From Candidatus Gaiellasilicea maunaloa (GTDB lineage Bacteria; Actinomycetota; Thermoleophilia; Gaiellales; Gaiellaceae), in contig JANDLU010000015.1 of assembly GCA_024330215.1 (NCBI GenBank), positions 1-55,397 on the forward strand: a stretch of 55,397 nucleotides of DNA, given 5' to 3'. This document shows, piece by piece, positions 1 through 7,457 of the stretch (positions are counted from its first letter, which is position 1; each line of letters opens with the position of its first letter). The position numbers were made by a program, and so were the translations under genes. The notes beneath the pieces are model-generated. The model saw only the letters and a program-made list of their open reading frames with translations. It had not been told where the DNA came from and ran no database searches.

Positions 1-48
1 AAATCCGGTTCCCCCCGGGGAGTGCGGGTTCGATTCCCGCCTTCGGCA
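1..48 (+). tRNA. tRNA-Leu(CAA), 3' part only (5' end lies outside the window)
   Basis: The window opens inside the anticodon loop. What follows is the 3' strand of the anticodon stem, a long variable arm typical of Leu/Ser tRNAs, a T arm (GCGGG-TTCGATT-CCCGC), the 3' acceptor strand CTTCGGC and discriminator A at 48. No CCA is encoded. The anticodon CAA is read from the otherwise identical second copy at 202-204. The 5' half cannot be checked, so intactness of this gene is inferred. Confidence 0.75.
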
Positions 49-78
49 TCGCAACCGAGATCGCTCGGCCGCCAGCCC
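1..78 (+). repeat. 78-bp direct repeat, copy 1 (tRNA-Leu 3' end plus flank)
   Basis: Bases 1-78 recur at 204-281 with one visible mismatch. The repeat covers the tRNA 3' half and about 30 bp beyond it, so the duplication is not limited to the tRNA. It may extend further left than the window shows. Confidence 0.9.
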
Positions 79-93
79 AGCCCTGAGGCCGGA

Positions 94-110
94 GGCCGGT
101 TTTGCCGGCC
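94..110. other. GC-rich hairpin downstream of the tRNA
   Basis: GGCCGG (94-99) and CCGGCC (105-110) form a perfect 6-bp stem around the loop TTTTG. It lies about 46 bp past the tRNA end. It has no T tract, so it is at best a weak terminator or a transcript-end structure. Confidence 0.35.
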
Positions 111-157
111 GGGAGGCCCGGAAACGCACGAACCATGAGACACACAAGGAGGGGGCT

Positions 158-184
158 CGTGGGGGAACCATGGGTTCCCCCACG
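158..184. repeat. Perfect 12-bp inverted repeat abutting the tRNA fragment
   Basis: CGTGGGGGAACC (158-169) and GGTTCCCCCACG (173-184) pair perfectly around ATG. The left arm resembles the D-stem and D-loop start of a Leu tRNA. The structure sits exactly where the 5' half of the second tRNA copy should be, which suggests a snap-back duplication that destroyed that copy. That origin is inference. Confidence 0.7.
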
Positions 185-251
185 CCGAGACGCGCCGGAC
201 TCAAAATCCGGTTCCCCCCGGGGAGTGCGGGTTCGATTCCCGCCTTCGGCA
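185..251 (+). pseudogene. tRNA-Leu(CAA) fragment, second copy lacking an acceptor-pairing 5' end
   Basis: Anticodon arm (CCGGA-CTCAAAA-TCCGG, anticodon CAA at 202-204), long variable arm, T arm and acceptor 3' strand CTTCGGC are all present and match copy 1. A GCCGAAG-like 5' acceptor strand and a proper D arm are missing. The remnant AGACGCG just before the anticodon arm matches the 3' side of a Leu D arm. A functional cloverleaf is therefore unlikely. A dedicated tRNA covariance model would settle it. Confidence 0.65.
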
Positions 252-281
252 TCGCAACTGAGATCGCTCGGCCGCCAGCCC
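204..281 (+). repeat. 78-bp direct repeat, copy 2
   Basis: Near-identical to 1-78, with a 203-bp offset. It ends 12 bp before the start codon of the phosphofructokinase gene, so it forms that gene's immediate upstream region. Repeats of a tRNA 3' end often mark integrase attachment sites, but only about 125 bp separates the copies and no integrase is visible. Confidence 0.9.
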
Positions 282-293
282 TAGACTCCCGCC

Positions 294-1343
294 ATGGCGA
301 CGCGAGTCGGGATCCTCACCGGAGGCGGCGATTGCCCTGGACTGAACGCGGTGATCCGCGCCGTCACGCGACGCTCGTTCGACCGCGGTTGGGACGTGCT
401 CGCCGTGCGCGAGGGCTGGCGCGGGCTCGTCGAAGGGATCGTGCAACCGCTCGAGCGGCGCGACGTCTCGGGGATCCTGCCGCGCGGCGGCACCATCCTC
501 GGCACGACGCGCACGAACCCCTACAGGCTGGAGAGCGGCGTCGAGCGGGTACTCGCGACGTTCGAGCGCGAGCGGCTCGACGCGCTCGTCGCGATCGGGG
601 GCGAGGACACGCTCGGGGTCGCGGCCCGCCTCCACGCCGAGCACGGCTTCCCGGTCGTCGGCGTGCCGAAAACGATCGACAACGACCTCTCCGGCACCGA
701 TTACACGTTCGGCTTCGACACAGCGGTCACGATCGCGACCGAGGCGATCGATCGACTCCACACGACCGCCGAGTCGCACAACCGCGTCATGGTCGTCGAG
801 GTGATGGGACGGCACGCCGGCTGGATCGCGGTGCACAGCGGGATCGCAGGCGGCGCGGATGTGATCCTGATCCCCGAGCAGCTGGTCACCGTCGAGGAGG
901 CCTGCCGCGGGCTCGAGAAGCGTCACGAGGGCGGCAAGGACTTCTCGATCGTCGTTGTCAGCGAAGGCTACGAGCTGACCTACGAATCGGGCGAGCGGCG
1001 GCTCGTGGCGGGCGAGGCGCGGGCCACCGACCAGTTCGGACACGTCGCGCTCGGCGGTGTCGGCGACGCTCTCGGTCGTGAGATCGAGGAGCGGACGGGC
1101 TTCGAGACGAGGGTGACCGTGCTCGGCCACGTCCAGCGTGGCGGCACCCCCACGCCGCGCGACCGCGTCCTCGCCACCCGCTACGGCCTGAAAGCTGCCG
1201 ACCTCGTTCACGAGGGCCGCTTCGGCCGGATGGCGGCGCTCCACGGGGACGAGCTCGTCGACGTCTCGCTCGAGGACGCAACCGCGGAGCTGAAGACGGT
1301 GCCGCCCGAGTGGTATGCCGTGGCGCAGGCCTTCTCGGGCTAG
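294..1343 (+). CDS. pfp: 6-phosphofructokinase, probably pyrophosphate-dependent
   Basis: A 349-residue PfkA-family protein that phosphorylates fructose 6-phosphate in the cytosol. The N-terminus carries the GGGDCPGLN phosphate loop. Two phosphodonor-discriminating positions match the PPi type: GGED at 102-105 puts Asp where ATP enzymes have Gly, and PKTIDND at 125-131 puts Lys126 where ATP enzymes have Gly. Similar actinobacterial enzymes, such as that of Amycolatopsis methanolica, use PPi, which makes the step reversible. The ATG at 294 gives the canonical N-terminus MATRVGIL. The stop is TAG within CTAG, shared with the convergent neighbour. The family is certain; donor specificity is inferred from residues. 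Confidence 0.93.
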   Translation: MATRVGILTGGGDCPGLNAVIRAVTRRSFDRGWDVLAVREGWRGLVEGIVQPLERRDVSGILPRGGTILGTTRTNPYRLESGVERVLATFERERLDALVAIGGEDTLGVAARLHAEHGFPVVGVPKTIDNDLSGTDYTFGFDTAVTIATEAIDRLHTTAESHNRVMVVEVMGRHAGWIAVHSGIAGGADVILIPEQLVTVEEACRGLEKRHEGGKDFSIVVVSEGYELTYESGERRLVAGEARATDQFGHVALGGVGDALGREIEERTGFETRVTVLGHVQRGGTPTPRDRVLATRYGLKAADLVHEGRFGRMAALHGDELVDVSLEDATAELKTVPPEWYAVAQAFSG

Positions 1344-2968
1344 CCGAAGAGCAGGAGCAGGGCGTCGGTCGGCGCGTAGTCGTCCGTCAGCACCGGCACG
1401 TTGCTCGTCGAGATCGGCGCGTCGACGCGGTCGCGGATCGCGCGGCCGAGATCGGGTGCTCCCGGAGCATCGTCGCGGACACCGCGCCAGCGCTCGGCGA
1501 GGAACTCCTTCGCGGGCGCCGCTCCCTCGCCGGCCACGAAGATCACGTTCCGGACCGCGTTTCGATCCGTGTCCCCGCGATCGTAGACCGGATGGATCGC
1601 GACGGTCGGGAAGACGGTTCGATACGTGCGTAGCATCGAACGCAGGAGTCGCGACTGCTCGCCGGCGACGGCGCCGATCACGTTCGTCGCGATCACGCCG
1701 GCGGGCGCGAGCCTCGCCTGGGCGAGCTCGAGGAACTCCCGCGTGGCGAGATGGAAGGGAATCGAGTCGGAGTAGAAGGCGTCGAGCACGATCGCGTCCC
1801 ACGGCCCCTCGTTCTTCGCGAGATAGCGTCGACCGTCCCCGACCTCGACCCGCAGGCGCTCGTCTCGCGGCAACCCGAAGAAGCGGTAGGCGACGTCGAC
1901 GACCTCGGGGTCGAGCTCGACGACGTCGAGCTGGAGACCCGGAAAGTCGCGCCACATCCGCTTCGGCGCCGAGCCGCCGCCGAGCCCAACGAAGAGGATC
2001 CGCTTCGCGCCCGCGTTGTAGGCGAGCGCGAGCTGGAGGTAGTCGGTGTAGTCGAAGCGGGTCCTGAACGGTTGCTCCCGGAACATGCCGCTCTGGAAGG
2101 AGCTGTCGAAGCGCAGGTAGCGGCTGGTCGGGTCCTGGACGACGGCGAGCCTGTGGTACTGCGTGTCCTTCGTGTGCAGGACCTCGAAACCGGCTTGGCC
2201 GTTCTCGCCCTGCTGCGGCTCTTGCTCGTCGACCCCACGCTGACGGTAGACGGGCGACCAGTTCCGGAGCTCGGAGGCGGCGACCGTGCCGCCCTTCTCC
2301 GGGGCGAGCGAGAGGACGCCGCCGAAGCTCGCAGCGGCGATCGCGACCGCGAGGACGAAGGCCGCAGTCAGCCGCTCGACGAGCGCGACAGCCGCCGCCG
2401 CGAGCATCAGCGCGACTGCGCCTGCGGCGAGCAACTGGTCGGTGCCGAGCTCGGGGATCAGCCAGAAGGCAGTTGCGAACGTGCCTGCGATCGAGCCGGC
2501 GGTCGAGATCGCGAACAGGCGGCCGGCGGTGCGGCCGAGGCGATCGAGGGAGCGAGCACGCAGCTTCACGGCGATCGGCGAGACGGTGCCGAGCACGACG
2601 GCCGGGGCACCAAAGAGGATGACCGTCGCGAGGAGAGGGTTCAGCCTCGGTCCGGGATCCAGCTCCACGACTCGGTCGAGCACCCAGCCGTCCACGAACG
2701 GGATCGCGAGCACGAGCAGGGCGCCGAGCGCGAGCACCCCCACGAAGAGCTGCGGCGTCGGCTCGCGGTCGGCTGCCATCCCGCCGAGCCAGTAGCCGAC
2801 CGAGAGACCGGCGAGCACGACGCCGATCAGCGCGCCCCAGACGTAGAGCGAGCTGCCGAAGAAGGGCGCGAGCACGCGACTCGAGGCGATCTCGAGTCCG
2901 AGGAGGACCGCGCCGGCGATGAAGACCGCGACCCCGATCACAGCCGCGCTCCGCTGCTCTGCCCGCAT
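1340..2968 (-). CDS. Membrane-embedded spermidine synthase-like protein
   Basis: A 542-residue protein with about seven to eight N-terminal transmembrane helices (residues 10-225), followed by a Rossmann methyltransferase-like domain of the spermidine synthase type. Nucleotide-binding motifs LFVGLGGGS and VVELDPE are visible, then VLDAFYSDSIPFHL. This architecture is a fused MFS/spermidine-synthase-like family, common in bacteria and mostly without demonstrated polyamine activity. It is followed, 9 bp upstream on the same strand, by the GT39-type gene, so the two may be co-transcribed. Its stop overlaps that of the phosphofructokinase gene by 4 nt. Substrate is unknown. Confidence 0.85.
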   Translation of the reverse strand: MRAEQRSAAVIGVAVFIAGAVLLGLEIASSRVLAPFFGSSLYVWGALIGVVLAGLSVGYWLGGMAADREPTPQLFVGVLALGALLVLAIPFVDGWVLDRVVELDPGPRLNPLLATVILFGAPAVVLGTVSPIAVKLRARSLDRLGRTAGRLFAISTAGSIAGTFATAFWLIPELGTDQLLAAGAVALMLAAAAVALVERLTAAFVLAVAIAAASFGGVLSLAPEKGGTVAASELRNWSPVYRQRGVDEQEPQQGENGQAGFEVLHTKDTQYHRLAVVQDPTSRYLRFDSSFQSGMFREQPFRTRFDYTDYLQLALAYNAGAKRILFVGLGGGSAPKRMWRDFPGLQLDVVELDPEVVDVAYRFFGLPRDERLRVEVGDGRRYLAKNEGPWDAIVLDAFYSDSIPFHLATREFLELAQARLAPAGVIATNVIGAVAGEQSRLLRSMLRTYRTVFPTVAIHPVYDRGDTDRNAVRNVIFVAGEGAAPAKEFLAERWRGVRDDAPGAPDLGRAIRDRVDAPISTSNVPVLTDDYAPTDALLLLFG

Positions 2969-2977
2969 GCGCCCAGG

Positions 2978-4480
2978 TTACAGGCGGTAGACGGCAACCC
3001 AGGGGCCGGCGAGACCGCCGCCCGGGTCGACGCGCAGGACGCGGCGGGCGTCGGTCTCGAGCTCGCCGTAGAAGCGGGTCTCGACGGGGTAGCGCTCGGC
3101 CGCGGCGAGCACGCGGTCGGCGACGGCTCCCGTCACGAGCACGTAGTCGATCCCAAGCGTCCGGAGCCGGTCGACGTCGCGGTCCGGGTCGGTCAGGCGT
3201 CCCGGGCCAGGGAGCTCGAGCCGCAGTGCCGTCCGCTCCCCGAGCGGCGGGGTCGAGGACTCGACCGCGATGCGGGCTCGGAGCGGCACGTTGCGCGCGA
3301 TCCAGTCGCGCGCCACGAGCCGCGTGTCGGTGCGGGTGAGCTCCCGGACGTCGCCGATCGACCAGGCGAGCGGGACGACGAGAAGGACGAGCGCCGTCGC
3401 TGCGAGCGGTCGTGCTCGTCCCGCGAGCGCGCCGAGCACCGGCACGAGCGGGAGCACGTAGCGGTCGAAGTGGGCATCCAACGTCAGCAGGTAGCCGAAG
3501 TACGCGAGCGCGAAGACGGCGAGCGCGAGGTCGGCGCGCCGCGCTGAGAGCTTGTGTTCTTTCAACACAAGCTTCGGTCGCACTGCGGGTGAACAGCCTG
3601 GTCGGGCCAAACCTCTGCGCTTGCCTGAGAGCTTGTGTTGTTTCAACACAAGCTCTTTCAGGGCGAGTGCGAGTCCGGCGAGGGCGACGAGGAGCGCCGG
3701 GCCGAGGCTCTCCCAAAGGCGGTCGAGGAAGGCGAGCGGAGTCAGGTGGTCGTGCTCGAAGCCGAGCCAGCCGGACGCGGCGAGCCGCTGGACGCGCGAG
3801 ATGTCCTCCCACGCGGCGCCCGGATGCCAGACGACGAACGGGCTCGTCAGCACGAAGGCGACCACGGCGAGCGCCGCGCAGATCGCGAGCCGGCGCCACT
3901 CGCGCCAGCCCACCGCGAGGAGCGGCGCGGCGAGGACGACGCCCGGATACTTGGCGGACGCGGCAAGCCCTGCGGCAACGCCCGCCCATTCGAGCCTGCC
4001 CTGGACCGCGAGCACGAGAGCAACCGTCGCGAGCGTCGTCAGGAGGACGTCCGTGACGGCGATGTGCGAGTAGGCGACGTGGACGGTGGCAACCGCGACC
4101 GATGCGCCTGCCGCGATCCCCGCGAGCACGCCGTACGCGACCCGCCCGAGCCACCACGCCGCCGCCACTCCGGCGATCCCGAGCACCGCGGCAACGGCTC
4201 GACCGGCGCCGTAGGAAGGGCCGTCGGCGAAGACCTGGAACGGCGCCAGCACCACGAAGAGCAGGCTCGGGTAGTCGTACCAGCCCGGATCGAGCCCGCC
4301 GCCATGGGCAAGCTCCCAGGCGCGCGGGACGATCGACGCCTCGTCGGGGTTGAGGAGCGGGAACGGCAGCCCGTAGCCGAGTCCCGGCAGCCTCAGCCCG
4401 GCGGCGAGCACGAGCAGCGCCGCGAGGGCGGGCCACGATCCCTCCCGGCGCCGCGTCCTAGCGGTCGGAGGCAGCCGCAC
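2978..4480 (-). CDS. GT39/PMT-like membrane glycosyltransferase with inserted repeat peptide
   Basis: A 500-residue polytopic membrane protein resembling dolichyl-phosphate-mannose or ArnT-type glycosyltransferases. An N-terminal helix is followed by LLNPDEASIV (the acidic motif in the first extracytoplasmic loop), about ten further helices, and a soluble C-terminal tail. A basic stretch near residues 272-315, reading LVLKQHKLS ... LVLKEHKLS, is encoded by two palindromes at 3549-3656 and looks foreign to the fold. The GTG at 4480 overlaps the upstream gene by 23 nt; no better start is seen. Donor is probably a polyprenyl-phosphate sugar; acceptor unknown. Confidence 0.8.
   Translation of the reverse strand: MRLPPTARTRRREGSWPALAALLVLAAGLRLPGLGYGLPFPLLNPDEASIVPRAWELAHGGGLDPGWYDYPSLLFVVLAPFQVFADGPSYGAGRAVAAVLGIAGVAAAWWLGRVAYGVLAGIAAGASVAVATVHVAYSHIAVTDVLLTTLATVALVLAVQGRLEWAGVAAGLAASAKYPGVVLAAPLLAVGWREWRRLAICAALAVVAFVLTSPFVVWHPGAAWEDISRVQRLAASGWLGFEHDHLTPLAFLDRLWESLGPALLVALAGLALALKELVLKQHKLSGKRRGLARPGCSPAVRPKLVLKEHKLSARRADLALAVFALAYFGYLLTLDAHFDRYVLPLVPVLGALAGRARPLAATALVLLVVPLAWSIGDVRELTRTDTRLVARDWIARNVPLRARIAVESSTPPLGERTALRLELPGPGRLTDPDRDVDRLRTLGIDYVLVTGAVADRVLAAAERYPVETRFYGELETDARRVLRVDPGGGLAGPWVAVYRL
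3549..3656. repeat. Pair of palindromic repeats inserted in frame within the glycosyltransferase gene
   Basis: Arm 1: AGCTTGTGTT (3549-3558) pairs perfectly with AACACAAGCT (3564-3573). Arm 2: AGAGCTTGTGTTG (3628-3640) pairs perfectly with CAACACAAGCTCT (3644-3656). The cores are identical, 80 bp apart, and much richer in A+T than the gene. Together they look like a small REP/MITE-like unit that keeps the reading frame open on the coding strand. No other copy was found in this window. Confidence 0.85.
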
Positions 4481-4973
4481 CGAGGAGGACTGCGTCGCAG
4501 CCGGCCCGCTCGAGCTCGTCGATCTCCTCGCGCGTCACCCCAGGCAGCTCCGCGATCGCGAGCTTCCCGGCCGGGACGTCGGAGAGCAAGTCGAGCACGC
4601 GCTCGAGCCGCTCGTCCGACTCGCCGCAGGCCAGGACGAAGATCTCGGGATCGTGCCGCTCGAGCGCTTCTTCGAGCTCGTCCTCGCGCTCGACGCGGAC
4701 GACGATCTCGACGTCGAGCTCGTGCAGGTGCTCCCAGTCGGCGTCCGCGCCGACGATGCAGGCGTCTGCCTCGGCCTGACCTCGGTTGAGATACGCAACC
4801 ACCGGGAGCGAGCTCGCTTCGCGGATCGCGGGGATCGCGTCACCGTGCGCCAAGAGGGCCTCGGCGCCCTCGGCCTCGGCCGCTCTCGCCGCATCCGGTC
4901 GCTCTACGGGGACGATCAACGAGATCCCGTCGCCTTCGGAGATCGCTTGGCTCAGACGTCTCGAGGCCGTCAC
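4458..4973 (-). CDS. TIM-barrel-like conserved protein (distant TrpC resemblance)
   Basis: About 171 residues, starting at GTG 4973. It reads as alternating beta/alpha units with ISLIVPVERP, LPVVAYLNRG, VEIVVRVE and PEIFVLAC near strand positions. The C-terminal part (GKLAIAELPGVTREEIDELERAGCDAVLLG, in pieces) recalls the last strands of indole-3-glycerol phosphate synthase, but the barrel is short and catalytic residues are not evident. It lies just upstream of the GT39-type gene and overlaps it by 23 nt, so the two probably share a transcript. The divergent secreted protein begins 33 bp away. Function unknown. Confidence 0.6.
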   Translation of the reverse strand: MTASRRLSQAISEGDGISLIVPVERPDAARAAEAEGAEALLAHGDAIPAIREASSLPVVAYLNRGQAEADACIVGADADWEHLHELDVEIVVRVEREDELEEALERHDPEIFVLACGESDERLERVLDLLSDVPAGKLAIAELPGVTREEIDELERAGCDAVLLGAAASDR

Positions 4974-5006
4974 GCGGCGCGAGTCTACCCGAGCTACCGT
5001 GTCGCG

Positions 5007-6605
5007 ATGAGGACGCTCCTCGCCGTCGCGCTGGCGCTCGTCCTCGCCGGCTCGGCCGGAGCGGCGACGATCCAGGGAACGAAGCGCGCCGAGCGGATCG
5101 CCGGGACGGCGCGCGTCGACCTGATCCTGGCACGGGGCGGCGCGGATCGCGTGACCGCGGGTGCGGGAGACGACCGGGTCGCCGTCCAGTACGACGGAGC
5201 CCGCGACACCGTCGCCTGCGGGGCGGGCCGCGACATCGTCAACGCCGATCTCACCGACCGCACCGCTGCCGATTGCGAGGTCGTCAGCAGGCGGCTCTCG
5301 CGCGACATCTACTCGAACGCCGACAGTCGGCACGAGACGCAGGTCGAGCCGGACAGCTTCACCTTCGGCCGCACCACGGTCGCCGTGTTCCAGACAGGCA
5401 GGCGGTTCGAGGGCGCCGCCGCCAACATCGCTTTCGCGACCTCGACCGACGACAGCGCCACCTGGCGCGCCGGCGAGCTCCCGGGGATCACGAAGCTCGC
5501 GCCGCGGGCGGGCACATCCGACCGCGCCAGCGACCCCGTGGTCTCCTATGACGCAGCGCACGGCGTCTGGCTCGCGAGCTCTCTCGCCGTCTCCCAGCCG
5601 ACGCGGCTGACGATCAACCGCTCGCCCGACGGCCTCGGGTGGAGCGATCCGATCGACGCGGCGTCGGCGACCGCGAGCGGCGGGATCGCCTACGACAAGC
5701 AGTGGCTCGCCTGCGACAACGGCACCGGTAGCCCGTTCCGCGGCCGCTGCTATCTCGCCTATAGCGACTTCGTCCGCGGCGGTCTGTCCGTCCAAACCTC
5801 GAGCGACGGCGGTCTCACATGGTCGCAACCCGTATCGATGGCACCGCTCTCGGTCGTCGGCGCCTTTCCGGCGATTCAGCCGGACGGGACTCTCGCGATC
5901 GTCTACCGGACGGGGGCGCGGGAAAGCGAGGAGCTCGCCGCCGTGCGCTCGCGCGACGGCGGCGCGACCCTCGAGGCGCCGGTGCGCGTGAGCCCGATCG
6001 ACGCGTTCGCAGTGTCTGGGTTACGGCTACCGGTGCTCCCCTCCGTCGACGTCGACAGGACGGGCCGGATCTGGGTGGCCTGGCACGACTGCCGGCTGCG
6101 CCGGGCCTGCCTCGGAAACGACGTCGTCGCCTCGACCTCGACCGACGGCATCGCGTGGACCGCCCCACGTCGGGTCACAAACGGCCCCACTGCGGCGATT
6201 CCGGCGATCGCGGTCGACCCGCTGAGCGCGAAGCTGGCGATCCTCTACTACGCCGTTCGCCCGACCGGGATCGACGCCGAGCTGGTCGAGTCGACGAATG
6301 GCGGCGCGACCTGGAGCAAGCCGCGTCGGCTGAGCGCAGAGACGATGCAGCGCGCCTGGATCCCCGCTACGACCCAGGGACGAATGCTCGCCGACTACAT
6401 CTCGGTTTCGTATGGAGCCGGAGGGCCGCTGGCAGTGTGGGCGCTCGCCTCGGAGCCGGCGGGCGGCGAGCTCAGACAGGCGATCTTCGCGACCCGCAGC
6501 GAGCCGCCTACTGACCGATGGGATGCCAGATCGTCTTCAGCTCGAGGAAGCTCGCAATCGCCCACGGGCTCTGCTCCTCGGCCGAGCCGTGGACGACGCG
6601 CTTGA
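5007..6605 (+). CDS. Secreted BNR/sialidase-like propeller protein with RTX-like N-terminal segment
   Basis: A 532-residue exported protein. Signal peptide: MRTLLAVALALVLAGSAGA. Residues 20-85 hold a short RTX-like calcium-binding segment (GGADRVTAGAGDDR, GAGRDIVNADL). Residues 100-500 contain repeated Asp-box-like motifs of beta-propellers (STDDSATWRAG, SSDGGLTWSQ, STDGIAWTA, STNGGATWSK). No sialidase Arg triad is identifiable, so it is better called a BNR-repeat protein. The last 30 residues are low complexity and antisense to the convergent ALDH-like gene (98-bp overlap), so the natural end may once have been earlier. Confidence 0.75.
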   Translation: MRTLLAVALALVLAGSAGAATIQGTKRAERIAGTARVDLILARGGADRVTAGAGDDRVAVQYDGARDTVACGAGRDIVNADLTDRTAADCEVVSRRLSRDIYSNADSRHETQVEPDSFTFGRTTVAVFQTGRRFEGAAANIAFATSTDDSATWRAGELPGITKLAPRAGTSDRASDPVVSYDAAHGVWLASSLAVSQPTRLTINRSPDGLGWSDPIDAASATASGGIAYDKQWLACDNGTGSPFRGRCYLAYSDFVRGGLSVQTSSDGGLTWSQPVSMAPLSVVGAFPAIQPDGTLAIVYRTGARESEELAAVRSRDGGATLEAPVRVSPIDAFAVSGLRLPVLPSVDVDRTGRIWVAWHDCRLRRACLGNDVVASTSTDGIAWTAPRRVTNGPTAAIPAIAVDPLSAKLAILYYAVRPTGIDAELVESTNGGATWSKPRRLSAETMQRAWIPATTQGRMLADYISVSYGAGGPLAVWALASEPAGGELRQAIFATRSEPPTDRWDARSSSARGSSQSPTGSAPRPSRGRRA

Positions 6606-7308
6606 CGTTGTCGGCGGCGAGCCGCTCCAGGGCTGCCGACTGACCGTTGGCGCCCGTGACGTCGATGGCGTTCACGTCCATGTGGCCGGCGAGGATCGGC
6701 GCCAGCTCCTCGCGATATCCCGTCAGGATGTTGACGACGCCGCCGGGGACATCGGAGGTGGCGATCGCCTCGGCGAGCTCGATCGCCGCGACGGGATGTG
6801 TCTCCGAGGCGATCACGACGGCCGCGTTGCCGCCGACGATCGCGGGCGCGAGCCGCGAGACGAGGCCGCCGAGCGCCGGCTCGTCGGGCGCGAGGATCGC
6901 GACGACGCCCGTCGGCTCGGGCACCGTGAAGTTGAAGTACGGGCCTGAGACCGGGTTCGAGGAGCCGAGCACCTGCGCGAGCTTGTCCGCCCAGCCGGCG
7001 TACCAGACGACGCGGTCGATCGCGGCCGCGACCTCGGGCTTGCCTGAGCAGACCGCGGCGAGCTCGCCGGTGCGCGCCTCCATCATCTCCGCGATCCGAT
7101 AGAGCACCTGGCCGCGGTTGTAGGCGGTCGCGGCGGCCCAGCCGGGCTGGGCCTTCCGAGCCGAGACGACGGCGTCGCGGGCGTCCTTGCGCGAGGCGCG
7201 GGCCACGTTCTGGCCCTCGGCCTCGTACGTGCGGCCGGACTCGGAGCGCGGGAAGGCGCCGCCGACGAAGAGCTTGTAGGTCTTGCGAACGGGGAGCCGC
7301 TTGCTCAT
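6508..7308 (-). CDS. Half-length aldehyde dehydrogenase-like protein without catalytic Cys
   Basis: A 266-residue ALDH-superfamily protein that covers only the N-terminal, cofactor-binding half (KLFVGGAFPRS, WAAATAYNRGQVLYRIAEMM, VVAILAPDEPALGG, VPGGVVNILTG). It ends before the E-LGGK and NQGxxCxGSR catalytic region of full ALDHs, so it should not oxidise aldehydes by itself. It sits in the deoC-ALDH operon and overlaps the small membrane-protein gene by ATGA. A catalytic plus vestigial pair resembles the two halves of fused ALDH16 enzymes; a structural partner role is inference. Confidence 0.8.
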   Translation of the reverse strand: MSKRLPVRKTYKLFVGGAFPRSESGRTYEAEGQNVARASRKDARDAVVSARKAQPGWAAATAYNRGQVLYRIAEMMEARTGELAAVCSGKPEVAAAIDRVVWYAGWADKLAQVLGSSNPVSGPYFNFTVPEPTGVVAILAPDEPALGGLVSRLAPAIVGGNAAVVIASETHPVAAIELAEAIATSDVPGGVVNILTGYREELAPILAGHMDVNAIDVTGANGQSAALERLAADNVKRVVHGSAEEQSPWAIASFLELKTIWHPIGQ

Positions 7309-7457
7309 GCTTCCCGCTCCGGCGCCGGCAAAGCCGGCACCTCCGCTTCTGGCGGCTCCGTCGAGCCTACGCCGCCGGCGCTCCCGAAGCGGCGATCCGA
7401 CGCGACGAGCGCGATCACACCCGCGAGCAGGAGTACCGGCAGTCGCAGACGTCTCAT
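7305..7457 (-). CDS. 50-residue membrane-anchored small protein, coupled on both sides
   Basis: A short frame starting ATG at 7457, inside the ALDH stop (ATGA), and ending TGA at 7305, inside the next gene's ATG (ATGA again). The product begins MRRLRLPVLLLAGVIALV, a classic positively charged N-terminus plus one hydrophobic helix or signal peptide. An acidic, Pro-rich tail (TEPPEAEVPALPAPEREA) follows. The exact double overlap is the main argument that it is translated. It may anchor the ALDH pair to the membrane or be a coupling spacer. No homolog is recognised. Confidence 0.5.
   Translation of the reverse strand: MRRLRLPVLLLAGVIALVASDRRFGSAGGVGSTEPPEAEVPALPAPEREA

Noticed and set aside
185-251. 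A second intact tRNA-Leu gene
   Set aside because: No 5' strand pairs with the CTTCGGC acceptor and the D arm is replaced by an inverted repeat.
1-281. Integrase attachment sites (attL/attR) at the repeated tRNA 3' end
   Set aside because: Only about 125 bp lies between the copies and there is no integrase or phage gene nearby, so a mobile island is not supported.
201-4436. Very long minus-strand open frame (about 1400 codons)
   Set aside because: It is the antisense shadow of the phosphofructokinase, synthase-like and glycosyltransferase genes. Its translation is Arg/Ala/Pro-rich and matches nothing, a common effect of 70% G+C DNA.
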